Origin: Sinorhizobium fredii USDA 205
GTDB lineage: Bacteria; Pseudomonadota; Alphaproteobacteria; Rhizobiales; Rhizobiaceae
Direction: 5' to 3'
Assembly: GCF_001461695.1 (NCBI RefSeq)
Contig: NZ_AUTC01000128.1
Coordinates: 1-64,000 of the forward strand
Length of the DNA stretch: 64,000 nucleotides
The notes beneath the pieces are model-generated. The model searched no databases and was not told where the DNA came from. It worked only from the letters and a program-made list of their open reading frames with translations. A program made the translations under genes and the position numbers. Of this stretch, positions 28,922-38,513 are shown one piece after another (the first letter of the stretch is position 1; each line of letters starts with the position of its first letter).

Positions 28922-29428
28922 ATGACCGCCAAGATCCTCGTCAGCGCCTGTCTCATGGGCCATGCGGTGCGGTACGATGGCGCCGCGAAACCGCTCTGCC
29001 ATCCGGCGATCGAACGTTGGCGTGCGGAAGGGCGGCTTGTGACCCTCTGTCCCGAAATGTCGGCGGGCATGCCGGTTCCGCGGCCGCCGGCGGAAATCGA
29101 GGCAGGCAGGACGGGTGCGAGCGTCGTTTCCGGCGCGGGACGCGTCCTCGAAAAGACTGGCGGCGATGTGACGGAGGCGTTTCGCCATGGCGCGGAGAAT
29201 GCGCTCGCCCTCGCATTGGCCACGAACTGTCGTTTCGCACTGCTGATCGACGGCAGCCCGTCCTGCGGCTCCAGCTTCGTCTATGACGGCAGCTTCAACG
29301 GCGAACGCGTCCGAGGCGAGGGCGTAACCGCGGCGCTCCTTCGCCGGAACGGCATCGAGGTCTTTTCCGACCGCGAGATCGATGTGTTGGTGGAGAGGTT
29401 GGCCGGCGAAGACGAGGCTGCCCCATAA
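28922..29428 (+). CDS. DUF523 family protein
   Basis: This 168-aa protein carries the family landmarks ILVSACLMGHAVRYDG, LCPEMSAGMPVPRPPAEI, and LLIDGSPSCGSSFVYDG, with conserved Cys residues that suggest a metal or Fe-S site. The ATG at 28922 is the proper start; the frameshift in the upstream LysE gene places both in one frame by accident. Function unproven. Confidence 0.85.
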   Translation: MTAKILVSACLMGHAVRYDGAAKPLCHPAIERWRAEGRLVTLCPEMSAGMPVPRPPAEIEAGRTGASVVSGAGRVLEKTGGDVTEAFRHGAENALALALATNCRFALLIDGSPSCGSSFVYDGSFNGERVRGEGVTAALLRRNGIEVFSDREIDVLVERLAGEDEAAP

Positions 29429-29435
29429 AAGATTA

Positions 29436-29458
29436 CGCCCCTGCTTCTCTCAGGGGCG
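29436..29458. terminator. Bidirectional hairpin between convergent genes
   Basis: CGCCCCTG (29436-29443), a 7-base loop, CAGGGGCG (29451-29458). On the minus strand it is followed by TAATCTTTT, giving a fair terminator for the 29540 gene; on the plus strand the tail CAACCTTTC is weaker. Confidence 0.6.
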
Positions 29459-29539
29459 CAACCTTTCGCCATTGCAGCGAAACGCCCGTCAGCCTTTAAT
29501 ATTCCGGCCGATGGGGCAGGGAACTTTGTTTATATGGTG

Positions 29540-30037
29540 CTAATCTAGTCGAAGTTCGAAGCCCGACGGATCAAATTCCTGTGAACCGCTGCCCGCCATC
29601 GAGGCGTTCACCGGTTCGGCGTGCGACACAATCCCGACAGCCGCAGTCGTTGCCGTCCGGTCGATATCTGCAATCTCGGCGATCGAGGCTTCAGCGGCAC
29701 CCGTCGCCGCTGGATCTGCCTTCATCGCGGCTGCCTTAATTGCCTCCTCGGAGGCCTTGTTGACGAAGACGACCGGCGATCCTCCGAGCCAGGCCTCGGT
29801 GCGAACCGACTTCAATTCGCCATTGATCTCCTTGACTTCGAGCTTGGCGGTGCCGGGCGCCAGCTGCGGCACGACATAGGAGGCCTTCTTCTTCGGCTGC
29901 AGCGGCGGGCACTCTGCGCAGGAAATCGTCGCGACGCTGGCATTGACGGCCTGTCCGGACGCCACGTCCTCGACCGACGACGCTGTGGCTGTGCCGGCGG
30001 CAAGCGTCAGGGCGGCGGTGATCAGCAGGGAACGCAT
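29540..30037 (-). CDS. Secreted protein, possibly HPE1-like domain
   Basis: The protein is 165 aa with a signal peptide (LLITAALTLAAGTATA, cleavage after about residue 19). The mature part has a CAEC pair (SCAECPPLQPKKK), then YVVPQLAPGTAKLEVKEINGELK and EAWLGGSPVVFVNKAS. This pattern resembles rhizobial proteins annotated as plant virulence effector HPE1-like, but I assign that name only tentatively. The C-terminal third is low-complexity Ala-rich. GAGGAGAAACCG precedes the ATG. Confidence 0.6.
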   Translation of the reverse strand: MRSLLITAALTLAAGTATASSVEDVASGQAVNASVATISCAECPPLQPKKKASYVVPQLAPGTAKLEVKEINGELKSVRTEAWLGGSPVVFVNKASEEAIKAAAMKADPAATGAAEASIAEIADIDRTATTAAVGIVSHAEPVNASMAGSGSQEFDPSGFELRLD

Positions 30038-30138
30038 CGGTTTCTCCTCGAGTGTATCGAGAAGGAGAATATGAGGTTTCCCTTACCTTCCCGTCAGGAG
30101 AATTGGTAAAGATTGAATGATGCCGCGAATTTGAGCGG

Positions 30139-31410
30139 TTACGCCTTCTCGCGGGCGACCGCACGCCATCCGATGTCGCGGCGGTAGAAGCCGTTCTCCC
30201 AGGAAACGCCGTTCACGCCTTGATAGGCGGCATCCTTCGCGTCGCTGACGGTCGATCCCATGGCCGTGACGTTCAACACGCGGCCGCCGGTGGCGACGAG
30301 GCGACCATCCTTGATCGCCGTGCCGGCATGAAACACCTTGGTCGTGGCGGATGCCTCGGGCAGGGCCGCAATCGGCGTGCTTTTCTCATAGGTGCCCGGA
30401 TAGCCGCGCGAAGCCATTACGACGGTCAGCGCCGCCTCGTCGTGCCATTCGATCCGCATACCGTCGAGCGTGCCCGTCGCTGCCGCGTAGAGCAGCGGCA
30501 GCAGGTCGCTCTTCAGGCGCATCATCAGCACCTGGCATTCCGGGTCGCCGAAACGCACATTGTATTCGATGAGCTCCGGCCCTTTCGCGGTGATCATCAG
30601 TCCGGCGAAGAACACGCCCGTGAACGGATACCCGCTTTCGGCCATGCCGCGCACGGTCGGCTCGATGATCTCCTGCATCGTCCGTTCGACCATCTCGGCC
30701 GTCATCACCGGGGCCGGCGAATAGGCGCCCATCCCGCCGGTGTTCGGCCCCGTATCGCCGTCGCCGACACGCTTGTGGTCCTGGGCCGAGGCAAGCGGCA
30801 ACACGGTCCTGCCGTCCGAGAGGCAGAAAAAGCTTGCTTCCTCGCCATCGAGATAGGCTTCGACGACGACCTCCGCGCCGGCGGCGCCGAAGGCGCCGGA
30901 AAAACACTCGTCGACAGCGGCGAGTGCCTCGTCGAGGGTCATCGCGACCGTGACGCCCTTGCCGGCGGCGAGCCCGTCCGCCTTGATGACGATCGGCGCA
31001 CCCTGCTGACGAATATAAGCCTTCGCCGGTTCGGCTTCGTTAAAGCGCCTGTAGGCGCCTGTCGGGATATCATACTTGGCGCAAAGATCCTTGGTGAAGC
31101 CTTTGGAGCCTTCGAGCTGGGCAGCCGCGGCAGAGGGGCCGAAGATGGCAATGCCGGTGGCACGCAGTGCGTCGGCGAGGCCGGCGACGAGCGGCGCCTC
31201 GGGGCCGACCACGACGAAATCGATGGTCTCGTTTCGGCAGAAGTCGACAATGGCTGCATGGTCGTCGATGTCGAGCGCGACGATCGTCGCCTCTTCGGCG
31301 ATACCGGGATTGCCTGGTGCCGCATACAGCGCGGTAAGCCGCGGTGACTGCGCGATTTTCCATGCAAGCGCGTGTTCGCGTCCGCCCGATCCGATCAGAA
31401 GAACCTTCAT
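30139..31410 (-). CDS. purD: Phosphoribosylamine--glycine ligase (GAR synthetase)
   Basis: This 423-aa ATP-grasp enzyme joins phosphoribosylamine and glycine in purine synthesis. It starts [16 protein letters not shown]. The ATP-grasp core includes [20 protein letters not shown] and [17 protein letters not shown], and [13 protein letters not shown] carries metal ligands. ATG 31410 is preferred; ATG 31416 adds two residues. It is monocistronic with its own likely promoter. Confidence 0.96.
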   Translation of the reverse strand: MKVLLIGSGGREHALAWKIAQSPRLTALYAAPGNPGIAEEATIVALDIDDHAAIVDFCRNETIDFVVVGPEAPLVAGLADALRATGIAIFGPSAAAAQLEGSKGFTKDLCAKYDIPTGAYRRFNEAEPAKAYIRQQGAPIVIKADGLAAGKGVTVAMTLDEALAAVDECFSGAFGAAGAEVVVEAYLDGEEASFFCLSDGRTVLPLASAQDHKRVGDGDTGPNTGGMGAYSPAPVMTAEMVERTMQEIIEPTVRGMAESGYPFTGVFFAGLMITAKGPELIEYNVRFGDPECQVLMMRLKSDLLPLLYAAATGTLDGMRIEWHDEAALTVVMASRGYPGTYEKSTPIAALPEASATTKVFHAGTAIKDGRLVATGGRVLNVTAMGSTVSDAKDAAYQGVNGVSWENGFYRRDIGWRAVAREKA

Positions 31411-31444
31411 TGCCATCCCTGCCGTCTGCGCATTGATGCGCTGC

Positions 31445-31474
31445 GGTTAGGACGGCAGGCGGGGCAAGGTCAAG
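31445..31474 (-). promoter_or_regulatory. Probable housekeeping promoter of purD
   Basis: Reading the minus strand: CTTGAC (31474 down to 31469), 18 bases, CTAACC (31450 down to 31445). The -35 is perfect and the -10 partial. The start codon lies about 35 bases beyond. No purine operator was recognised. Confidence 0.45.
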
Positions 31475-31499
31475 GAAAAACCGGCTCGGCGGCCAAGAT

Positions 31500-33889
31500 T
31501 CACCGGTGCGCTTCCCGGCTCGAGCTCCGACGGGCGCTGCCGGAGCGCTCGTCGGCGCTGCGGTCCTTGACGTGCTGCGCGGTCCGCGTGAGCGCCCAGA
31601 TCGCCAGGTCGTCGAGCGAGAGCGGTTTGCTGATCAGATAGCCCTGGAAGCGGTCGCAGCCTGCTGCGGTGAGCATGGCGAGCTTTTCCGGCGTATCGAC
31701 CCCTTCGCCGATCACCGCCATGTCCTTCGCATGGCAAAGTGCGACGACCGCCTTGAGGACGGAAAGGGAGTGCGAGGCCGTGAGGTTGGTGACCAACGCC
31801 CGGTCCAGCTTGATGGTATCGGCGGCGTAGTCGATGATCTGCTGGATCGAGGTGTAGCCGGCGCCGAAGTCGTCGATCGACAGGCGGAAGCCTTTGTGGC
31901 GCAGCTCCTTGATGTTCTGCCTCAACTGGTCGCTGATCTTGACGGCGAATGTCTCGGTGAGTTCGATGTCGATCGATCGCGGTTCGAGTTGATGGCGGGC
32001 CGCGCAATCCGACAGATAGTCGCCGAGCGCGTGCGAATGCAGTTCCGCCGAAGAGATGTTGATCGCCAGCACCGTATCCTGCCCGAAGAGTGCCTTCAAC
32101 TGACGGCAGTCGGACATCGCCTTGTTGATGACCCACCAGTCGATCTTGGTGAAAAGACCGGAGCTTTCGGCAATCGGGACGAATTCGTCCGGCGTAACGG
32201 CGCCGAGAACGGGCGAATGCCAGCGCAGGAGCGCCTCGCAGCCGGTGACTTGGCCGCGCACGTTGACGATCGGCATGTAGACCAGGCGAAACTGCTCGTC
32301 AGGATCGAGCCCGCGCAGTTCCTCCTGGATCTGGCGGAGCCGGGTACGCTTGTCGTGCAGCGCCCGCGAGAAACGGGAGGAGCGGTTCCTGCCGCCGGAC
32401 TTCGCCTGGTACATGGCCGCATCTGCATTGGAGATCAGTTCGGCGATATTGGTCGCATCATCCGGGCAGATCGCCACGCCGATGCTTGCCGTCACCGGAT
32501 AGCTCTTGCCGGACACTTCGAAGCCGCCGTCAAACAGGGCGAGAATCGCGTTGGAGATCTCCCGGACAGTGCCTTCGCCGGGGTTCGACCGCACCAGAAC
32601 CGCAAATTCGTCGCCGGAAAGGCGGGCCAGGATGGCCGGCTCCAGCCGCCTCCTCCGGGTGATGGCCGCGACTGTCTGGCCAATTCTGACCGCAAGCGTC
32701 TTGAGCAGGTCGTCGCCGACATCATGGCCATGCTTGTCGTTGACGAATTTGAAATTGTCATGTCGATGAACAGCAGGCTGCACTTCTCGCCGGAAGCGAC
32801 GGCTTTTTCGACGACGCCGGCCGCAAGCGCGTTGAAGCGTCCGCGATTGTTGATGCCGGTGAGCGTGTCGGTCCACGAGTTTTGCTGCACGAGGCGCAGG
32901 GAATGGGCGGACTGGCTATGAAGCTCGCGGATATTGTGGGTGAGGCGGCCGATCTCGCCCGCTTCGTCCATGTCCCTGATGTCGTCACGTTCGCCGTTCA
33001 TCACCGCCGTGACATCGGCGTCGAGGCTGGCGATCGGTCCCGTGATGAAACGCCTGATCAACAGCACGATCAGGAAGATCGAGATCAGGCTCATGGCGAG
33101 GGCGCCGCAAGCAAGCAGCACCTTTCGGCGCATTACCTGAGCCTCGAAATAGGCGTCGGGGACGACGATCGTGGCGTAGAGCTGCGTCCCCAGCGGCGTG
33201 CCCGCCGAGAGCTTGTCGGTGACGGCGAGCGGCCATGGTTGCAGAACGATGTCGGCGCCATACTCCTTCTTCAGCGCTGCCTGCATCGCAAGGAACCGGT
33301 CCGGCAGAACGGCTATCTGCATCAGCAGCGCATTGGCCTTGTTGCTCGGCATCGGACGGCCGAAGGTGACCGGGTCGACGAAGAGGGAAAAGACGATTCG
33401 CGGCCGGTCGCCGGTGGGCTCAAGATAGGTCAGGTCGCTCAGCCGCTTGCCGGCGGTCAACTTTCTCGCAAGATCGCGCTGCGGTTCGTCGATCTCGGCA
33501 AAGGGATCCCAACTGTTCTCGTAATAGTATTCGGGCTCTGCTTTCGAGTTGAGGATGGCAAAGGAGATGTAGGCTATCGGATCCTCGGATAGCGATTTTA
33601 TGCTCTCCTGCAGGCGCGCGCCGAGCGCGGTCACGCGATAGCGCTCGTCGGTCTCGGCGACGAATTGGCGCAGAACGTTGCCGTTCAGCAGGGCGTTGAG
33701 AAAACTCTTGCTGCGCTGGACCTCGTTCTGGAAAACCGCGCCCGCATGCTCCAGCCGTTGGGAAAGCTTGGCCTTCTCCAGCGCCTGAATGGAGCGCTCC
33801 TGGGCGAAATAGACCGAGAGCGCCGCGAGAAGGTAGCCTAGAAGCACGACGGGAAAGATGAGGAAGAGGGCGCGCTTGCTGAGTGTCAC
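31500..33889 (-). pseudogene. Membrane GGDEF-EAL c-di-GMP enzyme (MbaA-like), frameshifted in the GGDEF domain
   Basis: Repaired, this encodes 796 aa. It has an N-terminal transmembrane helix (ALFLIFPVVLLGYLLAAL), a periplasmic sensor region of about 230 residues, a second helix (ALAMSLISIFLIVLLI), HAMP, GGDEF with signature SGDEF (LARLSGDEFAVLV), then EAL. The EAL domain keeps EALLRW, ELTETFA, DDFGAGYTS and GEGVDT, so phosphodiesterase residues look intact. The start is GTG 33889, whose bases overlap the TGA of the upstream binding-protein gene. A single base is missing between 32759 and 32760: the frame reads CSLLFIDMTIS where CSLLFIDIDNFKFVND is expected. As given, translation leaves the frame inside GGDEF. 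Confidence 0.8.
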
Positions 33890-34926
33890 TGAAAATTCGC
33901 CAATGTGCTGATGATGCGTCGGCGCGCTTGGACCGACTGGATCGAAAGTTCCTGCTGGTACTGGCTTTTCGCAAGGGTCGCGGCCGGCGGGTAGATCTCC
34001 GGGTCGGAGCGCATCGCCTCCGGCAGAAGCTTCAACGCCGCGCTGCTCGTGGTCGGCATGGTCAAGGCAAGGGCATTGGCGGCGGCGCTTTCCGGCGACC
34101 CGATGAAATCGAGGAACTCCAGGGCGCGCTGCTTGCGCGGCGAACCGGCGATAACCGAAACGCAGTCGAGCCAGGAAAGCGTCCCTTCCTCGGGGACCGA
34201 ATATCGCCACAGACCGGGCCTGTTGACCTTGTCGTTGAGGACGTGCTGATCGCCACTGTAGCCGAGCGCCATGTGGACCTCTTTGCCGGTCGTTTGGTCC
34301 TGGATGGCGGTGATCACATAATCGTAGGTCAACACGGCCGGTGCCTGTGCCATCAGAAGATCGAAGGCGGCCTTCAAGGTTCCGGTATCGCTGGTATTGA
34401 TGGACGCGCCGAGCAGCATCAGCGGCGGCACGAAGAGTTCGGTGTGGTCGTCGAACATTGCGACATGCTGCTTGAGCGACGCCGCAGGGCGCATCAGGTC
34501 CTGCCAGGATGTCGGCGGCTCAGCGATGACATCGGAGCGATAGAGAATGCCGACCGTCCCGGAGAAATAGGGAAGTCCATATCCGGCACATCGATCCCGC
34601 CAGTCTGGCGCGTAGTCTGCGAGTGCCGGCAAATTGGCTTCGTTGAGGGTCTCAAGAACGCCTTTCTTGCCGAAAAGATGCGCACCGTTCTCATCGACGA
34701 CGACGAGATCGATATTGTTGCTCGGATCGGCGAGGATCTCGTCGCGTGCGTCGTCGCTGTCGAAATTGATCTGATGGATCGAGACGCCGGTCTCCTGCGT
34801 CCAGCGGTCGATGAGGCCCTGGTCGATATAGGCTTCCCAGATCAACAGATTGAGCGTTTCGGCCCGGCTTGCGGCCGCGCAAAGCAATGTCGCCAGGAAG
34901 ACGGATGTAGCCGCGTGCCTTCTCAT
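33886..34926 (-). CDS. Periplasmic polyamine-type binding protein (PotD/NspS-like)
   Basis: This 346-aa protein has a signal peptide (SVFLATLLCAAASRA). The mature part is a type 2 periplasmic binding fold of the spermidine/putrescine (PotD) class: LNLLIWEAYIDQGLIDRWTQETG, VVVDENGAHL, LPYFSGTVGILYRSD, EEGTLSWLDCVSVIAGS. No ABC permease or ATPase gene is adjacent. Instead its TGA overlaps the GTG of the GGDEF-EAL gene. That architecture is known from Vibrio cholerae NspS-MbaA, where the binding protein senses norspermidine or spermidine and alters c-di-GMP output. ATG 34926 has GGGGGCAGAGA upstream. Ligand is not proven. Confidence 0.85.
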   Translation of the reverse strand: MRRHAATSVFLATLLCAAASRAETLNLLIWEAYIDQGLIDRWTQETGVSIHQINFDSDDARDEILADPSNNIDLVVVDENGAHLFGKKGVLETLNEANLPALADYAPDWRDRCAGYGLPYFSGTVGILYRSDVIAEPPTSWQDLMRPAASLKQHVAMFDDHTELFVPPLMLLGASINTSDTGTLKAAFDLLMAQAPAVLTYDYVITAIQDQTTGKEVHMALGYSGDQHVLNDKVNRPGLWRYSVPEEGTLSWLDCVSVIAGSPRKQRALEFLDFIGSPESAAANALALTMPTTSSAALKLLPEAMRSDPEIYPPAATLAKSQYQQELSIQSVQARRRIISTLANFQ

Positions 34927-35035
34927 TCTCTGCCCCCCGCCAAGAACAACCCCCACTGGCAGACGGTAACCGGCAATAATTTAGGAATGCTTACGGGCAG
35001 CCCGAACCACGCATCCGCTCGCCGTGGCGCCCGCC

Positions 35036-36229
35036 CTATCGCGACGGTATTTTCGGCAGCAAGACGGTGAAAATGCCGAGCAGCGGTAGATAGGAGCAGA
35101 TCTTGTAGACGAACTCGATCCCGTGGCTGTCGGCGAAGACGCCGAGCACCGCGGCCCCCATGCCGCCAAAGCCGAAGGCAAAGCCGAAGAAGACGCCGGC
35201 GATGAGGCCGACGCGGCCCGGGACGAGTTCCTGGGCGAAGACGACGATCGCCGAGAAGGCCGAGGAAAAGACGAGGCCGATCACCACGCTGAGCACGCCC
35301 GTCCAGAACAGGTTGGCATAGGGAAGCATGAGCGCGAACGGAATGACGCCGAGGATCGACAGCCAGATGACGAATCGGGCGCCATAACGGTCGCCGATCG
35401 GTCCGCCGAGGAAGGTCCCGGCCGCCGTGGATCCGAGGAAAAGAAACAGCATCAGTTGTGCCTGCTGCACGCTGGTGCCGAACTTTTCGATGACGAAGAA
35501 GGTGAAATAGCTGGAGACGCTGGCGAGATAGACGTTCTTCGTCGCCGTCAACAGCACGAGGATCGCGACAGTCCAGAGGACGCGGGCCTTCGGCAGGGGG
35601 AGGGCCCGGCTCGGGGCGGCGCGGCTCATCGTCGAGCGGCGATGTCGGACGTACCAGGTGCTCACCCAGGACAGCACGAAGAAGCCGATAATGGCGACGA
35701 TCGAGAACCAGCCGAGGCTCCCCTGGCCGAAGGGCAGGACGATGAAGGCGGCGAGCAGCGGGCCCAGCGCGCTGCCGGCATTGCCGCCGACCTGGAATAG
35801 GGATTGCGCCAGGCCGTGGCGGCCGCCCGAGGCAAGCCGGGCGACACGCGACGATTCGGGATGGAAGATCGCCGAACCGACGCCGATCAGGCTTGCCGCC
35901 ACGAGGAGCATCCAGAAGTGATCGGCATGGGCGAGAAGCAGAAGTCCCGAACAGGTCGACAGCATGGCGACGGGCAGGGTGTAGGGGAGTGCCCAGCGGT
36001 CGGTGACGATGCCGACGGCCGGCTGCAGCATCGAGGCCGTGACCTGGAAGGTGAACGTCAGAAGGCCGATCTGCACGAAGTCCAGTGCGTAATTCGCCTT
36101 GAGCAACGGATAGAGCGCCGTCAGCAGCGATTGCATGATGTCGTTCAGCATATGGCAGAAGCTGACCGCAAGAATGACGGAGAATGCCGTCTTTTCCGGA
36201 TTGATGCTGCCCGCCGTGACCGAAGACAT
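35036..36229 (-). CDS. MFS efflux transporter, fosmidomycin-resistance (Fsr) type
   Basis: This 397-aa protein has about 12 transmembrane helices: FSVILAVSFCHMLNDIMQSLLTALYPLLK (the Fsr-type N-terminus), QPAVGIVTDRW, GVGSAIFHPESSRVA, and GGPIGDRYGARFVIW between the halves. GGAAGGA precedes ATG 36229. It is divergent from an AraC regulator, which likely controls it. The substrate is probably a small drug or metabolite; fosmidomycin resistance is only the namesake. Confidence 0.87.
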   Translation of the reverse strand: MSSVTAGSINPEKTAFSVILAVSFCHMLNDIMQSLLTALYPLLKANYALDFVQIGLLTFTFQVTASMLQPAVGIVTDRWALPYTLPVAMLSTCSGLLLLAHADHFWMLLVAASLIGVGSAIFHPESSRVARLASGGRHGLAQSLFQVGGNAGSALGPLLAAFIVLPFGQGSLGWFSIVAIIGFFVLSWVSTWYVRHRRSTMSRAAPSRALPLPKARVLWTVAILVLLTATKNVYLASVSSYFTFFVIEKFGTSVQQAQLMLFLFLGSTAAGTFLGGPIGDRYGARFVIWLSILGVIPFALMLPYANLFWTGVLSVVIGLVFSSAFSAIVVFAQELVPGRVGLIAGVFFGFAFGFGGMGAAVLGVFADSHGIEFVYKICSYLPLLGIFTVLLPKIPSR

Positions 36230-36337
36230 GATGTGTTCCTTCCGATCGGCTCGCTTCGGAGCCTTTTCTCCATCTCTAGACGCCTTGCCGCTGGCCTGCT
36301 TTTGTGATTTGGTCGAGTTCTTTCGCGAGTGGGCCAC

Positions 36338-37150
36338 ATGTTGCAATCCGACCGACATTATTTGCCGGACCTACCGGATGCGGATCACTTCCGAAATCTG
36401 GAGTGGATCGAGAAGGCCAATGCTCCCGTCCTGGCGATCGGCAGGGATTATGGCCGCGGCCTGATCGTCCCGCTGCACAGCCACACGCGAACGCAGCTGT
36501 GGTGGGCGCGCTCCGGCGTGGTTCTGGTGCACACGGCTGACGGGCGGTGGATGATCCCGCCCGGCCATGCCCTGCTCATTCCGGCCGGAATGGAGCACTC
36601 AGCCGAGATGGTCAGCGACGTTCGCATGCATTCGATCTACATCGCGGCGATGAGCCGGGCGCGCCGGCCCCTGGTGCTGGAGATCTCGGCGCTCGCCGGC
36701 AGCCTCATCGACGAACTGATCCGCATCGAGAACGAGACGTCCTCCGAACGCCGCGAGCAACTGATCACGGACCTGTTGCTCGAAGAGATTCCGCGCCTCG
36801 CTGAACGGCCGCTGGGGTTGCCCTTTCCACAGGACCGCGGCCTTGCCGGCCTCTGCCGGAAATTCCTGGAGGCGCCTTCGGCCGGTGCCAATATCGATCA
36901 ATGGGCCGACAGCCTGGGCATCAGCCGGCGTTCCTTCACGCGGTTCTTCCGGCGTGAGACGGGCATCAGCTTCGTCACATGGCGTCAGCAGGCCTGCATC
37001 TTTGCCTCGCTGCCGCGCATTGCCGATGGCGAGCCGATCACCACCGTCGCGCTCGACGCAGGCTATGAGAACGTGGCGGCCTTCACCACGATGTTTCGCC
37101 GCATGCTGGGTGCCCCGCCGAGCCTCTATCTGCGCGGTCGCGATGTCTGA
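36338..37150 (+). CDS. AraC family regulator (NimR-like), divergent from the MFS gene
   Basis: This 270-aa regulator has an N-terminal cupin (VPLHSHTRTQLWWARSGVVLVHTADGRW; PPGHALLIPAGMEHSAEM) and C-terminal HTH (DSLGISRRSFTRFFRRETGISFVTWRQQACI; PITTVALDAGYENVAAFTTMFRRMLGAPPSLYLR). The pairing with a divergent MFS gene across a 108-base gap matches NimR/NimT-type systems, so local control of the exporter is likely. Confidence 0.85.
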   Translation: MLQSDRHYLPDLPDADHFRNLEWIEKANAPVLAIGRDYGRGLIVPLHSHTRTQLWWARSGVVLVHTADGRWMIPPGHALLIPAGMEHSAEMVSDVRMHSIYIAAMSRARRPLVLEISALAGSLIDELIRIENETSSERREQLITDLLLEEIPRLAERPLGLPFPQDRGLAGLCRKFLEAPSAGANIDQWADSLGISRRSFTRFFRRETGISFVTWRQQACIFASLPRIADGEPITTVALDAGYENVAAFTTMFRRMLGAPPSLYLRGRDV

Positions 37151-37207
37151 CCTCGAAGGATCATCCGGGCGCTTGACCGGCCGGCGCAGCGGGGCCAAAC
37201 AGGGACC

Positions 37208-38167
37208 ATGAACAGCTCATCCGTCGATTCCGGCCGCGTGCACGATGCGCCGTCGAAGAACTGGGTCTACCGCGTGCTGCCGCGGGCGCTCTGGCCCTAC
37301 GCGCAACTCGCTCGTTGGGACCGGCCGATCGGCTGGCAGTTGCTGCTGTGGCCATGCCTCTGGTCCGCCGCGCTGGCAGGAGGCGCGGCAGCCGCACTCG
37401 GCAGCTTCTCCCCGGCTCGCTTCCTCTTCCATGTCTTTCTGTTCGTCGCCGGGGCGATTGCCATGCGCGGTGCCGGCTGCACCTACAACGACATCGTCGA
37501 TCACGAGATCGACATGGAGGTGGCCCGCACCCGTTCGCGGCCGCTGCCGTCCGGCCGCGTGACGCGCGCCCAGGCGAAGGTCTTCATGGTGCTGCAGGCG
37601 CTCGTGGGTCTTGTCGTCCTGCTGCAGTTCAACGCTTTCACGGTCTTTCTCGGCATCGCCTCGCTGGGCCTGGTGGCGATCTATCCTTTCGCCAAGCGCT
37701 TCACCGACTGGCCGCAGTTCTTCCTGGGCCTCGCATTTTCCTGGGGCGCCATCATGGGCTGGTCGGCGGAATTCGGCTCGCTGTCCCTTGCCGCCGTCCT
37801 GCTCTATGCCGCCGCGATCGCCTGGACGATCGGCTACGACACGATCTATGCCTATCAGGACCGGGAGGACGATGCATTGATCGGCGTTCGTTCGACGGCT
37901 CGCCGCTTCGGCGACAACCCGCGGCCCTGGCTGATCGGGCTCTACGGCCTGACAGTCCTGCTGATGTTTCTTGCATTCCTGGCGGCTGGCGCCGGCGTTT
38001 TCGCCCATATCGGGCTCGTCGTGGCGGCCGTCATGCTCGCCTATCAGATTCTGGTGCTGAACATCCACGATCCCGAGCAGTGCCTGGCGCTCTTCAAATT
38101 CAACAGCGTCGTTGGGCTGATCGTCTTCGCCGGGCTGGTGCTTGCGCTTCTCGTGCGTTTGATGTGA
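37208..38167 (+). CDS. ubiA: 4-hydroxybenzoate polyprenyltransferase
   Basis: This 319-aa membrane enzyme attaches the polyprenyl tail to 4-hydroxybenzoate in ubiquinone synthesis. Both Asp-rich motifs are present: YNDIVDHEIDMEVARTRSRPLPSG (first) and YDTIYAYQDREDDALIGVRSTA (second). There are about eight hydrophobic helices. It uses polyprenyl diphosphate such as that made by the synthase at 16895. RIME1 follows 40 bases after the stop. Confidence 0.95.
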   Translation: MNSSSVDSGRVHDAPSKNWVYRVLPRALWPYAQLARWDRPIGWQLLLWPCLWSAALAGGAAAALGSFSPARFLFHVFLFVAGAIAMRGAGCTYNDIVDHEIDMEVARTRSRPLPSGRVTRAQAKVFMVLQALVGLVVLLQFNAFTVFLGIASLGLVAIYPFAKRFTDWPQFFLGLAFSWGAIMGWSAEFGSLSLAAVLLYAAAIAWTIGYDTIYAYQDREDDALIGVRSTARRFGDNPRPWLIGLYGLTVLLMFLAFLAAGAGVFAHIGLVVAAVMLAYQILVLNIHDPEQCLALFKFNSVVGLIVFAGLVLALLVRLM

Positions 38168-38207
38168 AAAATCCTCCGGAAGGTCGGGAGGAATTCAATT
38201 CGGTCTA

Positions 38208-38312
38208 CTGCATGTCTCCTTAAATCGACTTCGATTTAAGGGCAAAGACATGCAGCAATTCAAAGTGCTACAGCGACCTTTGCGCGCCTGATAAGGCGCG
38301 CGGCGCTGTAGT
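38208..38312 (-). repeat. RIME1 intergenic palindromic element (complete, reverse orientation)
   Basis: CTGCATGTCTCCTTAAATCG, then the arm AAATCGACTTCGATTT, the spacer CAATTCAAAGTGCTACAGCG, and the palindrome GCGCGCCT-GATA-AGGCGCGC ending CTGTAG. It is the reverse complement layout of the 20028 copy and a direct repeat of the copy at 39458. Confidence 0.9.
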
Positions 38313-38317
38313 GGCGA

Positions 38318-38422
38318 TCACGCCCAACTTGTCTCGGCGTCCGCCTTGCGCCGCTTGGCCGCGATCTGCGTGCGAATACCGGCGAAAAGGGCGACAAGGG
38401 TGGCGAGCAGGTGCTTGCGCAT
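38318..38422 (-). CDS. Very small basic protein, 34 residues
   Basis: Reading the minus strand, ATG 38422 is preceded by an almost ideal AAGGAGATACC. The product is MRKHLLATLVALFAGIRTQ, then IAAKRRKADAETSWA. It has a short hydrophobic segment (LLATLVALFAGI) and a basic tail, like a small membrane-associated peptide. The stop lies 6 bases from the edge of the RIME1 copy. Not a known family; the ribosome site is the main evidence. Confidence 0.6.
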   Translation of the reverse strand: MRKHLLATLVALFAGIRTQIAAKRRKADAETSWA

Positions 38423-38513
38423 CGGTATCTCCTTCATTCGTTGCCTCGGCTATGGGCCGCTTGTGGCATGATGAAGGCCGAACCTGCTGTTTCCACCGTA
38501 ACACCGACGCACA

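Noticed and set aside
28232..29428. A single 398-aa LysE-DUF523 fusion protein
   Set aside because: The true exporter C-terminus is present in another frame and DUF523 has its own start; the fusion is produced by a one-base lesion.
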